Assembly (NCBI RefSeq): GCF_905397375.1
Contig: NZ_CAJPVG010000001.1
Location: 930,001-994,000 of the forward strand
Length of the DNA: 64,000 nucleotides
Direction of reading: 5' to 3'
From: Ralstonia mannitolilytica
Lineage (GTDB): Bacteria > Pseudomonadota > Gammaproteobacteria > Burkholderiales > Burkholderiaceae
Shown here: piece by piece, positions 33,525 to 43,406 of the stretch
Layout of the letters: each line of letters begins with the position of its first letter
Numbering within the stretch: the stretch's first letter is position 1
Translations under genes and position numbers: made by a program
The notes under the pieces: model-generated
The model's database searches: none
What the model was told of the DNA's origin: nothing
Seen by the model: the letters and a program-made list of their open reading frames with translations, nothing else

Positions 33525-34801
33525 TGCCCTGGCTGCAGCCTGTTGCAGCCGCCATCGCCGGTTGCGCGGCTCTGATGCCGGCCGCGGCGATGGCGCTCGA
33601 CCTTACCGCGCCCACGGCCGCATCGGCATCCGGCGAACCAGCCGTGGCCCAGGGCCAAGCCGGCCGGGTGACCTTGCAGCAGGCCATCGACCGTGCCATG
33701 CAGACGCACCCGGCGATCGCGGCGGCCGGTTACGAGATCGCCGCCAGCGAAGGCGCGCTCGACCAGGCGCGCCGCTGGCGCAATCCCGAGGCCGCCTTCA
33801 CGACCGAGGACGTGCGCCGCGATCGCGCCACGATGACGGCGCAATTGAACATTCCGCTCGAACTTGGCGGCAAGCGCGGCGCCCGGACGCGCGCCGCAGA
33901 AGCCGCGCGTGACGCGACGGCGCAAGATGCCGCGGTGCTGCGCGCCGAACTGCGTGCCGACGTCACGCGCGCGTTCTTCGACCTGCTGATCGCGCAGGAG
34001 CGCCTGTCGCTGGCGCAGGCGTCGGACACCTTGGCCGCCGAGGCCGAATCGGCCGCCGCACGGCGCGTGCAGGCGGGCAAGGTGTCCCCCGTGGAGCAGA
34101 CCAAGGCTGGTGTGGTGCGGGCCAGCGCCGCCATCGAGTTGCGCGATGCCCAGGCGGAACTGCAGGTTGCGCAGCGCGCGCTGGCCGCGTTCTGGGGCGG
34201 TACGCCCTTCGCCCCGGAAGCCGACGGCAGCGTCGAGACCCTGCCCATCGTGCCGCCGGAAGCCCGCGCGGCGGCCGGGGCGCTGGAGGCCACGCCGCGT
34301 GCCGTCCGCGCCCGGCTCGAGATCGAACGCCGCCAGGCACTCGCCAATGTGGAGCGCGCCAAGCGCGTGCCCGACGTCACGCTCACCGTGGGGGCCAAGC
34401 GCGACAGCGCGGCGAACAACAACATGGCCGTCGTCGGCATTGCCGTGCCGCTGCCGCTGTTTGACCGCAACCAGGGCAGCCTGCTCGAGGCGCAGCGCCG
34501 GGCTGACAAGGCGTTCGAAGACTACCGCGCATTGCAGCTCGAACAGGGCGCCGCGCTCGCGCAGGATGTCGCGCGGCTCGAGGCCGCCCGCGCGACCGTG
34601 CAATCGCTGCGCGCCAATGTGCTGCCCGGCGCGCAGCGCGCGTACGATGCCGCCCGCATCGGCTTTGATGCCGGCAAGTTCAACTTTCTCGATGTGCTGG
34701 ACGCGCAGCGCACGCTGTTCCAGGCGCGAGCCCAATACCTCGCCGCACTGTCGCGCGCGCATCAGGCCGCTGGCGGCATCGATCGCATCCTGGGCCGCTA
34801 G
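33524..34801 (+). CDS. czcC: Outer-membrane efflux protein of the RND metal pump (CzcC-like)
   Basis: A TolC-family outer-membrane channel of 425 residues with a signal peptide ending about PAAAMA. The two OEP repeats are visible as long coiled-coil helices; [20 protein letters not shown], the [20 protein letters not shown] segment and [20 protein letters not shown] are typical of CzcC/CusC. It lacks an obvious lipobox. It follows the repeat protein with overlap and is followed by the adaptor after 23 nt, so the operon order is repeat protein-C-B-A. Confidence 0.9.
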   Translation: MPWLQPVAAAIAGCAALMPAAAMALDLTAPTAASASGEPAVAQGQAGRVTLQQAIDRAMQTHPAIAAAGYEIAASEGALDQARRWRNPEAAFTTEDVRRDRATMTAQLNIPLELGGKRGARTRAAEAARDATAQDAAVLRAELRADVTRAFFDLLIAQERLSLAQASDTLAAEAESAAARRVQAGKVSPVEQTKAGVVRASAAIELRDAQAELQVAQRALAAFWGGTPFAPEADGSVETLPIVPPEARAAAGALEATPRAVRARLEIERRQALANVERAKRVPDVTLTVGAKRDSAANNNMAVVGIAVPLPLFDRNQGSLLEAQRRADKAFEDYRALQLEQGAALAQDVARLEAARATVQSLRANVLPGAQRAYDAARIGFDAGKFNFLDVLDAQRTLFQARAQYLAALSRAHQAAGGIDRILGR

Positions 34802-34824
34802 CGCCCGCTTCCTTTCCTGCTGAC

Positions 34825-36009
34825 ATGACACTTCCCCCGCAACAACGGCGCGCCATCGCGCTGATCGTCGTGCTCGGTGCGCTGGCCGCGACCGGCCTGT
34901 GGTTCGGCATGGGCGCCCGGCCATCGCCAACGGCCGAGCCCGAAGCCGGCGCTGCCCCAACGGACACCGCCGAGGGCCATCACGCCGAACTGCTGGCCAT
35001 GACGCCGGGCGCCATGGCCAATGCAAACATCGGCGTGGAGACGGCCGGCCCCGCCGAGCTGCGCACCGAAGTCGTCTTGCCGGGTGAGATCCGCCTGAAC
35101 GAAGACCGCACCGCGCATGTGGTGCCGCGCGTGGCCGGCGTGGCCGAGAAGGTCGCCGTGGAACTGGGCCAGGCCGTCAAGCGTGGTCACCTGCTGGCCG
35201 TGCTGTCGAGCCCCGCGCTGTCGGACCAGCGCAGCGAACTGCAGGCTGCCCAGCAGCGTCTCGCGCTCGCACAGCAGGCGCATGCACGCGAGAAACGGCT
35301 GTGGGAGCAGGGCATCGCTGCCGAGCAGGATTACCAGCAGGCCCGCACCGCATTGCAGGAAGCGCGCATCGCGGCCGACAACGCGCGCCAGAAGCTGGCG
35401 GCCATCGGTGCCGCGCCCGGCGGTTCGGCGTTGAACCGCTTCGAGTTGCGGGCGCCGTTCGACGGTGTCGTCGTGGCGAGGCATCTTTCGCAGGGCGAGG
35501 CCGTGCAGGCAGAAACGGCCGTCTTTACCGTGGCTGACCTGCGGACCGTGTGGGCCGATTTTTCCGTCACGGCCAAGGACCTGGAGGCGGTGACGACCGG
35601 CGCTGCGGCAACGGTGCGCGCCACCGCCACCGGCACCGCGGTCGACGGCAAGGTGTCATACGTGGGCGCATTGCTGGGCGAGCAGACGCGCACCGCGCCC
35701 GCCCGCGTGACGCTCGACAACCCGAAGCTGGCGTGGCGGCCCGGCATGTTCGTCAACGTGTCGGTGGAGTCGGGCCGGGCGCGTGTGCCCGTGGCCGTGC
35801 GTGCCGAAGCCTTGCAGACCGTCGATGACAAGCCCTCCGTGTTCGTGCCCGTGGAGGGCGGCCTTGAAGTGCGCCCCGTCAAGACCGGCCGCACCGACGG
35901 CACGTGGACGGAAATCGTCGAAGGGCTGGCCGCCGGCACGCGCTATGCCGCCGCCAACAGCTACGTGCTCAAAGCCGAGGCCGGCAAGTCCGCCGACCAC
36001 GGCCACTGA
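34825..36009 (+). CDS. czcB: RND metal-efflux periplasmic adaptor (CzcB-like)
   Basis: A 394-residue membrane-fusion protein. It has an N-terminal membrane anchor (residues about 10-25), a short His-containing segment (AEGHHAELLAM), the lipoyl/barrel-sandwich halves (AHVVPRVAGVAEKVAVELGQ and NRFELRAPFDGVVVARHLSQ) with a helical hairpin between, and a C-terminal domain ending SADHGH. The His residues at both ends may bind metal. It links the inner-membrane pump to the outer-membrane channel. Confidence 0.92.
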   Translation: MTLPPQQRRAIALIVVLGALAATGLWFGMGARPSPTAEPEAGAAPTDTAEGHHAELLAMTPGAMANANIGVETAGPAELRTEVVLPGEIRLNEDRTAHVVPRVAGVAEKVAVELGQAVKRGHLLAVLSSPALSDQRSELQAAQQRLALAQQAHAREKRLWEQGIAAEQDYQQARTALQEARIAADNARQKLAAIGAAPGGSALNRFELRAPFDGVVVARHLSQGEAVQAETAVFTVADLRTVWADFSVTAKDLEAVTTGAAATVRATATGTAVDGKVSYVGALLGEQTRTAPARVTLDNPKLAWRPGMFVNVSVESGRARVPVAVRAEALQTVDDKPSVFVPVEGGLEVRPVKTGRTDGTWTEIVEGLAAGTRYAAANSYVLKAEAGKSADHGH

Positions 36010-36019
36010 CGGAGGCGCC

Positions 36020-39000
36020 ATGTTCGAACGCCTGTTGCGCACCGTCATTGCCCAACGCTGGCTCGTGCTGCTGGCCGTGCTGGCCGCCGCCGCTTTCGGT
36101 GCGTATAGCTACACGCGCCTGTCGATCGATGCGGTTCCGGACATTACCAACGTGCAGGTGCAGATCAACACGCCTGCGCCCGGCTACTCGCCGCTGGAGA
36201 CGGAGCAGCGCATCACCTATGCGCTGGAGACCGCAATGGCGGGGCTGCCGAAGCTCGAGCAGACGCGCTCGCTGTCGCGCTACGGGCTGTCGCAGGTGAC
36301 CGTCATCTTCAAGGAAGGCACCGACATCTACTTTGCGCGCCAGCTCGTGAGCGAGCGCCTGCAGGCCGCCAAGGAACAGCTGCCCGACGGCATCTCGCCG
36401 AGCATGGGGCCGGTCTCCACGGGGCTGGGCGAGATCTACCTGTGGACGGTCGAGGCAGACGCGAATGCGCGCAAGCCCGATGGCACGGCTTACACACCAG
36501 CGGACCTGCGTGAGCTGCAGGACTGGGTGATCCGTCCGCAGATCCGCAACGTGCCGGGCGTGACGGAGGTCAATAGCATCGGTGGATTCGCCAAGGAATT
36601 CCTGGTGGCGACGAGCCCGGAGCGGCTGGCGTCGTACAGGCTGACGCTGGCCGACGTGGTGTCGGCGCTTGAGCGCAACAACGCCAACGTCGGCGCGGGC
36701 TATATCGAGCGCAAGGGCGAGCAATACCTCGTGCGTGCGCCCGGCCAGCTGCGTGATGCGGCCGACATCGGCAACGTCGTGCTCGCCAGCCCCAACGGCA
36801 CGCCGGTGCGCCTGCGCGATGTCGCCACGATCGACAGCGGCAGCGAGCTGCGCACGGGCGCGGCCACCAGCAACGGGCGCGAGGTCGTGCTCGGCACGGC
36901 GTTCCTGCTGATCGGCGAAAACAGCCGCACGGTGTCGCAGGCGGTGGACAAGCGCATGCAGGACATCCGCAAGACGTTGCCGGCCGGCATTCGCGTCGAA
37001 CCGGTGTATGACCGCACGGTACTCGTCGACAAGGCCATCGCCACCGTCAAGAAGAACCTGGTGGAAGGCGCCATCCTGGTGATGGCGGTCCTGTTCGTCT
37101 TCCTCGGCAATCTGCGCGCGGCGGTGCTGACGGCGCTGGTGATTCCGCTGTCGATGCTGATGACCTTCAGCGGCATGGTGTCGGCCAAGGTCAGTGCGAA
37201 CCTGATGAGCCTGGGCGCACTCGACTTCGGCATCATCGTCGACGGCGCGGTGGTGATCGTCGAAAACTGCGTGCGGCGCCTCGCGCATGCGCAGCAGGTG
37301 CGGGGCCGGCCACTGAGCCGCGCCGAGCGCCTTGACGAAGTGTTCGAAGCCGCCCGCGAAGCGCGCCGCCCGCTGCTGTACGGCCAGTTGATCATCATGG
37401 TCGTGTACCTGCCGATCTTCGCGCTGTCGGGCGTGGAAGGAAAGATGTTCCACCCGATGGCGACCACCGTCGTGCTGGCGCTCGCGGCGGCCATGGTGCT
37501 GTCCATCACGTTCGTGCCAGCAGCGGTGGCCCTGTTCATCGGCGAGCGCGTGTCGGAGAAGGAAAACCGCCTGATGGGCTGGGCGCGCCGCATGTACGCG
37601 CCGCTGCTCGAGCGCGTGCTGGCAGCGCCTGCCGTGGTGATGACGTTTGCCGTGGTGGCCGTGGCGGTCTCGCTGGTCGCGGCCACGCGCCTGGGTGCGG
37701 AATTCGTGCCGAGCCTGAACGAAGGCGACTTCGCCATGCAGGCGATGCGTGTGCCGGGCACGGGCCTGGCGCAATCGCTGGAGATGCAGAAGCAGATCGA
37801 GCGCACGCTCAAGGCCAAGTTTCCGGAGATCGAGCGCGTGTTCGCGCGTACCGGTACCGCGGAGGTCGCCACCGACGTGATGCCGCCCAGCATTTCCGAC
37901 GGCTACATCATGCTCAGGCCCGAGCAGGACTGGCCGGCCGGCCCAGCGGGCACGCGCCGCACGCGCGACCAGTTGCTTGCCGATATCCGCGCCGTGGTGC
38001 AGGCGCTGCTGGGCAACGCATACGAGTTCTCGCAGCCGATTCAGCTGCGCTTCAACGAGCTGATCTCTGGCGTGCGCAGCGATGTGGCGGTCAAGCTGTT
38101 TGGCGACGACATGGCCGTGCTGGAGGCGCAGGCCAGGACCATCGCCGCGCAGCTGGGCAAGCTGGCCGGCGCAACGGAAGTGAAGATCGAGCAGACCGGC
38201 GGCCTGCCGTTTTTGAACGTCGACATCGACCGCGAGAAGGCCGCGCGCTACGGCCTGTCGGTCGGCGCGATCCAGGACACGGTGTCCGCAGCCATCGGCG
38301 GCAAGGACGCCGGTACGGTGTTCCAGGGTGACCGCCGCTTCGGCATCGTGGTGCGTCTGCCGGAAACGTCGCGCAGCGATCCGGCCTCGCTGGGCCGCCT
38401 GCCGCTGGCATTGCCCAACGGGCAGGGCTACGTGCCGTTGTCCGACGTGGCCACGCTCAACGAGGTGAGCGGCCCCAACCAGGTCAGCCGCGAAGACGGC
38501 AAGCGGCGGATCGTCGTCAGCGCGAATGTGCGCGGCCGCGACATCGCCTCGTTCGTCGAAGAGGCGCAGGCCGTGCTCGATGCGCAGGTGCGCCTGCCCG
38601 CGGGGTACTGGATGGCCTGGGGCGGGCAGTTCGAGCAGTTGCAGTCGGCCACGCAACGCCTGCAGTTCGTGGTGCCGCTGGCGCTGAGCCTCGTGCTCAC
38701 GCTGCTGTTTATGATGTTCGGCAATCTCAAGGACGGCTTGCTCGTGTTCTCCGGCATTCCGTTTGCGCTGTCGGGCGGCATCCTGGCGCTGGCGTTGCGC
38801 GGCATTCCGCTGTCGATCTCGGCCGCCGTGGGCTTCATCGCCCTGTCCGGCGTGGCGGTGCTCAACGGGCTGGTGATGCTCACCTTCATCCGCAGCCTGC
38901 GCGAAGCCGGCAAGTCTGTGGACGAGGCCGTGCGCGAGGGCGCGCTCACGCGCCTGCGGCCGGTGCTCATGACGGCCCTGGTGGCTTCGCTCGGCTTCGT

Positions 39001-39187
39001 GCCGATGGCGCTGGCCACCGGCACGGGCGCCGAGGTGCAGCGTCCGCTCGCCACGGTGGTGATCGGGGGGATCCTGTCGTCGACGGCGCTCACGCTGCTG
39101 GTGCTGCCGGTGCTGTACCGGCTGGCGTATCGACGGGCGGCGCCGGTCGCGCGGGCAGACGCTCTTGCGCCGTCTGCCGCGCCGTAG
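36020..39187 (+). CDS. czcA: Heavy-metal RND efflux pump (CzcA family)
   Basis: A 1055-residue inner-membrane RND pump with 12 helices and two large periplasmic loops. GGAGG stands 4 nt before ATG 36020. The fourth-helix proton-relay motif DFGIIVDGAVVIVEN places Asp402, Asp408 and Glu415 exactly at the positions essential in Cupriavidus CzcA. This motif marks pumps for divalent ions (Zn, Co, Cd) rather than CusA-type Cu/Ag pumps, which have a DAA form. The exact ions cannot be read from sequence. Last gene of the operon; it converges with the HIT gene 8 nt away without a clear terminator. Confidence 0.93.
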   Translation: MFERLLRTVIAQRWLVLLAVLAAAAFGAYSYTRLSIDAVPDITNVQVQINTPAPGYSPLETEQRITYALETAMAGLPKLEQTRSLSRYGLSQVTVIFKEGTDIYFARQLVSERLQAAKEQLPDGISPSMGPVSTGLGEIYLWTVEADANARKPDGTAYTPADLRELQDWVIRPQIRNVPGVTEVNSIGGFAKEFLVATSPERLASYRLTLADVVSALERNNANVGAGYIERKGEQYLVRAPGQLRDAADIGNVVLASPNGTPVRLRDVATIDSGSELRTGAATSNGREVVLGTAFLLIGENSRTVSQAVDKRMQDIRKTLPAGIRVEPVYDRTVLVDKAIATVKKNLVEGAILVMAVLFVFLGNLRAAVLTALVIPLSMLMTFSGMVSAKVSANLMSLGALDFGIIVDGAVVIVENCVRRLAHAQQVRGRPLSRAERLDEVFEAAREARRPLLYGQLIIMVVYLPIFALSGVEGKMFHPMATTVVLALAAAMVLSITFVPAAVALFIGERVSEKENRLMGWARRMYAPLLERVLAAPAVVMTFAVVAVAVSLVAATRLGAEFVPSLNEGDFAMQAMRVPGTGLAQSLEMQKQIERTLKAKFPEIERVFARTGTAEVATDVMPPSISDGYIMLRPEQDWPAGPAGTRRTRDQLLADIRAVVQALLGNAYEFSQPIQLRFNELISGVRSDVAVKLFGDDMAVLEAQARTIAAQLGKLAGATEVKIEQTGGLPFLNVDIDREKAARYGLSVGAIQDTVSAAIGGKDAGTVFQGDRRFGIVVRLPETSRSDPASLGRLPLALPNGQGYVPLSDVATLNEVSGPNQVSREDGKRRIVVSANVRGRDIASFVEEAQAVLDAQVRLPAGYWMAWGGQFEQLQSATQRLQFVVPLALSLVLTLLFMMFGNLKDGLLVFSGIPFALSGGILALALRGIPLSISAAVGFIALSGVAVLNGLVMLTFIRSLREAGKSVDEAVREGALTRLRPVLMTALVASLGFVPMALATGTGAEVQRPLATVVIGGILSSTALTLLVLPVLYRLAYRRAAPVARADALAPSAAP

Positions 39188-39195
39188 TGCAACGC

Positions 39196-39630
39196 TTACT
39201 GCGCGTTCAGCGCCGCGATGATCTTGTCTGCGTGGGCCTTCAGCGTCTCGGGCGCGGCCTGCACGCGGGCGTGCGGATGCAGCTCCTTGCCGGGATAGCG
39301 CGGCAGCACGTGGAAATGCACGTGCGGCACCGTCTGGCCGGCGGCAGCGCCGTTGAGCTGGAACACGGCGATGCCCGGGGCGGAGAAGGCATCGCGCACC
39401 GCACGTGCGAGCTTGCGCGTCGTGACGATTGCCGCGGCTGCAGCTTCGTCCGACAGGTAGAACAGTTCCGTGGCGCCTTCCTTGGGCAGCACCAGCACGT
39501 GGCCGTCGGCCTGCGGCATGATGTCCATGAAGGCCAGGGTGTGCTCGTCTTCATACACCTTGGTGCAGGGCAGCTCGCCGCGCAGGATCTTGGCGAAGAT
39601 GTTCTGGTTGTCGTAGGTCGCGTCAGGCAT
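39196..39630 (-). CDS. HIT-family nucleotide hydrolase (HINT-like)
   Basis: A 144-residue histidine-triad protein. The active site HVHFHVLPR (HxHxH) lies at about residues 104-112, and the N-terminal NIFAKILRGELPCTKVYEDE is typical of the HINT branch that cleaves nucleotide phosphoramidates and adenylated amino acids. GGAG precedes the ATG. It lies behind the TetR and MFS genes on the same strand, 89 nt after the MFS gene. Confidence 0.93.
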   Translation of the reverse strand: MPDATYDNQNIFAKILRGELPCTKVYEDEHTLAFMDIMPQADGHVLVLPKEGATELFYLSDEAAAAAIVTTRKLARAVRDAFSAPGIAVFQLNGAAAGQTVPHVHFHVLPRYPGKELHPHARVQAAPETLKAHADKIIAALNAQ

Positions 39631-39719
39631 GGGTGTCTCCGGCAAACAAAAAAATGGCAGCGGGCAGTATATATGCGACGTACGGCGCCGCGCCGGGCGC
39701 CCAAGCTCGGGGCGACGCG

Positions 39720-41165
39720 TCAAGCCTGGCCATCGTCCATCGACAGCGGTGCGGCGACGTGCTCGAGCGGCTTGCGTTCGGCTGCCGTGCCCCAGCGCGC
39801 CTGCACCCCGGCGGCGAGCAGCATCAGTGCCGCGCCCAACGCGTAGCCGGCAAACACGGCGCCGCGCGAATGGGTATCGATGAGCCAGCCGAACAGCGCC
39901 GGCCCCGCCACACCGCCCAGCCCTGTACCGACGGCGTAGAACAGCGCAATGGCGAGCGCGCGCACCTCGAGCGGGAACGTCTCGCTCACCGTCAGGTACG
40001 CTGAACTGGCGGCAGCCGAAGCGAAGAAGAACACCACGGTCCATGCGAGCGTCTGTGTGGCGCCGTCCAGCACGCCGGCCTTGAACAGCGCACCGCTGGC
40101 AAGCAGCAGCACGCCGCTGGCTGCATACGTGGCGGCAATCATCGCGCGCCGGCCCACGACGTCGAACAGCCGCCCCAGCAGCAGGGGCCCGAGAAAATTG
40201 CCGAGCGCAAACGGCAGCAGATACGTGCCGACCTTCGTGGCCGGCACGTCGTAGAAGTCCGTCAGCACGAGCGCGTAGGTAAAGAAGATGGCGTTGTAGA
40301 AGAACGCCTGCGCCGCCATCAAGGCAAGCCCCACCAGTGCGCGCTGCCGGTGCTGCACGAACAGCACGCGCGCCACTTCCAGCAGGCTCGGATGGCCGCG
40401 GCTGCGCAGGCGCAGGGTTGGCACCGGTGCACCGTCGAAGCAATGGCCCCGCGCCGCGATCTCGTTTTCGATCGTGCAGACGATGGCCTGTGCTTCTTCA
40501 TGGCGGCCGCGTGTGAGCAGCCAGCGCGGGCTTTCCGGAATCCAGAAGCGCATCACCAGGATGACGAGCCCCAGCGCCGCGCCAATGAAGAAGCACAGCC
40601 GCCAGCCGATATCGACGCGCATGTGCGCAGGGTCCAGCAGCCACAGCGATGCGCCGGCGCCCACGGCCGCACCGACCCAGAACGTGCCGTTGATGGCGAG
40701 GTCCGTCCAGCCGCGCACGCGCGCCGGTGTGAGCTCCTGGATGGTCGAGTTGATGGCCGCGTATTCCCCGCCGATGCCCGCCCCCGTGAGCGCACGGAAC
40801 ACGACGAGGCTGGCGAAGTTCCACGAAAACGCCGTCGCCAGCGTGGCCGAGATGTACACGCCCAGCGTGATGAAGAACAGCTTGCGGCGGCCGAGCCGGT
40901 CCGTCAGCCAGCCGAAGAGTAGCGCGCCGAGCACCGCGCCGGCCAGGTACGCGCTGCTGGCCATGCCGACCTGCGCATTGGTGAGCCGCAACGCCGGGCT
41001 TTGCTTGAGCGCACCGGCCACCGCGCCCGCCAGCGTCACCTCGAGCCCATCGAGCAGCCACGTGATGCCCAACGCGATGACCACGCGCGTGTGGAAGCGG
41101 CTCCAGGGCAGGCGGTCGAGCCGGCCGGGCAGGTCCGAGGTGTGAGGGGCTGGCGATCCGGGCAT
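39720..41165 (-). CDS. MFS transporter, metabolite:H+ symporter (sugar porter-like)
   Basis: A 481-residue 12-helix facilitator. It has GITWLLDGLEVTLAGAVAGA in helix 1, the loop motif FGWLTDRLGRRKLFF, FRALTGAGIGGEYAAINSTI and the PESPRWLLTRGR signature after helix 6, typical of the sugar-porter and aromatic-acid symporter families. Start ATG 41165 gives a normal length. It follows the TetR gene after 44 nt, so the two are likely one unit. Substrate unknown. Confidence 0.88.
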   Translation of the reverse strand: MPGSPAPHTSDLPGRLDRLPWSRFHTRVVIALGITWLLDGLEVTLAGAVAGALKQSPALRLTNAQVGMASSAYLAGAVLGALLFGWLTDRLGRRKLFFITLGVYISATLATAFSWNFASLVVFRALTGAGIGGEYAAINSTIQELTPARVRGWTDLAINGTFWVGAAVGAGASLWLLDPAHMRVDIGWRLCFFIGAALGLVILVMRFWIPESPRWLLTRGRHEEAQAIVCTIENEIAARGHCFDGAPVPTLRLRSRGHPSLLEVARVLFVQHRQRALVGLALMAAQAFFYNAIFFTYALVLTDFYDVPATKVGTYLLPFALGNFLGPLLLGRLFDVVGRRAMIAATYAASGVLLLASGALFKAGVLDGATQTLAWTVVFFFASAAASSAYLTVSETFPLEVRALAIALFYAVGTGLGGVAGPALFGWLIDTHSRGAVFAGYALGAALMLLAAGVQARWGTAAERKPLEHVAAPLSMDDGQA

Positions 41166-41209
41166 CGCGGCGCACTCCGGCTGATGGAATGCGCACGATG
41201 CAGCACGAT

Positions 41210-41860
41210 TTATTCCTGCGAGGCTTTGCGCGGGCGCTCGAGGGGGGCTCCGGCCAGCAGCGTGTCTTCGAAGAAGCGGCGGCGCGCGTCCTTGTCGGGC
41301 TTGCTGCCCTGGTTCCAGAGCAGTGCCTCGGAAAGCTGATACGCGTACAGCATGAATGCGCGTGTCTTCGCGTCCTTGCGCGCAAAGCCCATCGCCTGGA
41401 AGTGCTTCACGTAGTAGTCCATGCGGTGCTCGTCGACCGCGTCGACTGCCTCCTGCGCCATGGGGTCGCGGCGTGCCCACGCACGGATGGCGAATTCGAT
41501 CATGGCGGTGCGGCGCGCGCTGCGTCCGCGAAACGGCAGGGCGAGCAGATCGCGCACCAGCCCCTGCACCGACGCGTTCTGCCGCTCCAGCTTGGGGCCG
41601 ATGCGCGTGCGTTCGCTCCAGTCCTGCAGCACCTGGTGGAGCAGGTCGTCGCGGTTCTTGAAGTGCCAGTAGAAGCTGCCGCGCGTGACATCCAGCTGCT
41701 TGGCGAGCACGTCCACGCGCACGGCGTCGATGCTCTTGGTCACCAGCAGATCCGTGGCGGCGCGCACCCAGTCGTGGGGCGTGAGCTGTGTACGGGGCGT
41801 GGGGCTGGCGGATGCGGTGTCGACGGGTGCGTCGTGTTCGTCGATCAGCGGGGAGGTCAT
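41210..41860 (-). CDS. TetR-family transcriptional regulator
   Basis: A 216-residue TetR factor. The helix-turn-helix is WVRAATDLLVTKSIDAVRVD through LDVTRGSFYWHFKNRDDLLH (about residues 31-78). The C-terminal ligand domain is in the style of TetR_C proteins with RRTAMIEFAIRAWARRDPMA. I use ATG 41860, behind GAGGTG; an in-frame GTG at 41866 is equally near. It is divergent from the ABC substrate-binding protein gene, and a 24-bp palindrome lies between them. Confidence 0.9.
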   Translation of the reverse strand: MTSPLIDEHDAPVDTASASPTPRTQLTPHDWVRAATDLLVTKSIDAVRVDVLAKQLDVTRGSFYWHFKNRDDLLHQVLQDWSERTRIGPKLERQNASVQGLVRDLLALPFRGRSARRTAMIEFAIRAWARRDPMAQEAVDAVDEHRMDYYVKHFQAMGFARKDAKTRAFMLYAYQLSEALLWNQGSKPDKDARRRFFEDTLLAGAPLERPRKASQE

Positions 41861-41956
41861 GCGCACCTCGGCGGCGTGGACATGAAGGCGGATTCTATCG
41901 ACGCCGGCACGGCTGTCCAGCGCTTCAATCGGGCTGACGCCCCCAGGTTTGCGCGG

Positions 41957-42007
41957 GTTGACACGTCAACAAACGCACTTCTACCATGCACATACGTTTG
42001 TGTATGG
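41957..42007. promoter_or_regulatory. Promoter and TetR-type operator before the ABC-binding protein gene
   Basis: The imperfect 24-bp palindrome at 41984-42007 (arms match at 10 of 12 positions; core CATACGTTTGTGTATG) resembles AcrR/TtgR-class operators. It overlaps the -10 region of a likely promoter, TTGACA (41958-41963) and TACCAT (41982-41987) 18 bp apart. A second palindrome, GTTGAC-N2-GTCAAC (41957-41970), covers the -35. The site stands between the TetR gene and the binding-protein gene. Confidence 0.6.
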
Positions 42008-42119
42008 AAGGAACGAGCTGCCGCAAGCCTCGGTTTGCGGTTTTGTGAAGGTGCCATGCTCGACGATGCCTTCTGCACGGCGTCCACCGATAAAAGACAA
42101 GACATCAGGAGACATTTGC

Positions 42120-43364
42120 ATGAAGGCATTTCGAGTCGCACTGTGCGCGGCCGCCGTGGCAGGCGCATTCTGCGCAGGGGCTGTACACGCCGAGACCGTC
42201 AAGATCGCCTGGATCGATCCGCTGTCCGGGCTGATGGGCGCGCTGGGCCAGAACCAGTTGCGCAGCTGGCAATACGCGGCGGATCTCGCCAACCAGCAGA
42301 ACTGGAGCGGCAACGGCACCAGGTTTGAAGTCGTCGGCTTTGACAACAAGGTCTCGCCGCAAGAGAGCCTGACCATCCTCAAGCAGATCACCGACCAGGG
42401 CATCCGCTATGTCGCGCAGGGCGACGGATCGAGCGTGGGCATGGCGCTGCAGGATGCCATCGCCAAATACAACGACCGCAACCCGGGCAAGGAGATCATC
42501 TACCTGAACTACGCCGCGGTCGATCCGGACATGACGAACAGCAAGTGCAACTACTGGCACTTCCGCCTGGACGCCAACTCCGACATGAAGATGGAGGCGC
42601 TGACGACGTATCTGGCGAAGGATCCGAACATCAAGAAGGTGTACCTGCTGAACCAGAACTACTCGTTCGGCCACCAGGTGGCGCGCGCGGCCAAGGAATA
42701 CCTCAAGCGCAAGCGTCCGGACATCCAGGTCGTTGGCGAAGACCTGCATCCGCTGGCGCAGGTGAAGGACTTCTCGCCGTACGTCGCCAAGATCCGCGCA
42801 TCGGGGGCCGACACCGTCATCACCGGCAACTGGGGGAGCGATCTCGCGCTGCTGATCCGCGCATCGAAGGATGCGGGCCTGAACACAAACTTCTATACGT
42901 ACTACGCCGGCACCACCGGCGTGCCGACGGCGATGGGCGCCTCGGGTGCCGACCGCGTGAAGGTGATCAGCTACTTTGCGCCGAACGACGGCAACCCGAA
43001 GACGAACGCCGTGCTCGACGGCTTCAAGAAGAAGTACAACGACGACTTCTTCAACGCCGATGTCTATACCGGCATCGCGTTCCTCGCCAAGGCCATCAAG
43101 ACGACGGGCTCGGCCGAGCCCGCCAAGGTGGCCAAGGCGATGGAAGGCATGACGGTGGAAAGCCTCAACGGCCCGGTCGAGATGCGCAAGACCGACCACC
43201 AGGCCCAGCAGACGCTGTACGTGACCACCTGGGTCAAGGCCGACGGCAAGAAGATCAAGTACGACCAGGAAAACACCGGCTACGGCTGGCGCACCGACGT
43301 CACGCTCGAGCCGCACCTGGGCGCGCAACCGACGTCGTGCCAGATGAAGCGGCCGACCTCGTGA
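42120..43364 (+). CDS. ABC transporter substrate-binding protein (branched-chain amino-acid/LivJ type)
   Basis: A 414-residue periplasmic binding protein. The signal peptide (MKAFRVALCAAAVAGAFCAG, cleaved after AVHA) is followed by a type I periplasmic fold: VKIAWIDPLSGLMGALGQNQ, then NYSFGHQVARAAKEYLKRKR and DTVITGNWGSDLALLIRASK. AGGAG precedes the ATG. No permease or ATPase gene is next to it, so it works with a transporter encoded elsewhere or as a ligand sensor. Likely controlled by the divergent TetR. Ligand may be an amino acid, amide or aromatic acid. Confidence 0.9.
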   Translation: MKAFRVALCAAAVAGAFCAGAVHAETVKIAWIDPLSGLMGALGQNQLRSWQYAADLANQQNWSGNGTRFEVVGFDNKVSPQESLTILKQITDQGIRYVAQGDGSSVGMALQDAIAKYNDRNPGKEIIYLNYAAVDPDMTNSKCNYWHFRLDANSDMKMEALTTYLAKDPNIKKVYLLNQNYSFGHQVARAAKEYLKRKRPDIQVVGEDLHPLAQVKDFSPYVAKIRASGADTVITGNWGSDLALLIRASKDAGLNTNFYTYYAGTTGVPTAMGASGADRVKVISYFAPNDGNPKTNAVLDGFKKKYNDDFFNADVYTGIAFLAKAIKTTGSAEPAKVAKAMEGMTVESLNGPVEMRKTDHQAQQTLYVTTWVKADGKKIKYDQENTGYGWRTDVTLEPHLGAQPTSCQMKRPTS

Positions 43365-43406
43365 TTGCGTGATCGCGTAGCAACCGTTCCCGGCCGGGGC
43401 TGCGGC

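Noticed and set aside
35969..38656. An 895-codon minus-strand frame opposite the RND pump gene
   Set aside because: It is the complement of the well-conserved czcA gene, with His/Arg/Gln-rich low-complexity translation.
36020..39187. Naming the RND pump CusA (copper/silver)
   Set aside because: The fourth-helix motif has the DFG...VDGAVV form of divalent-ion pumps with Asp402/Asp408/Glu415, not the DAA form of CusA.
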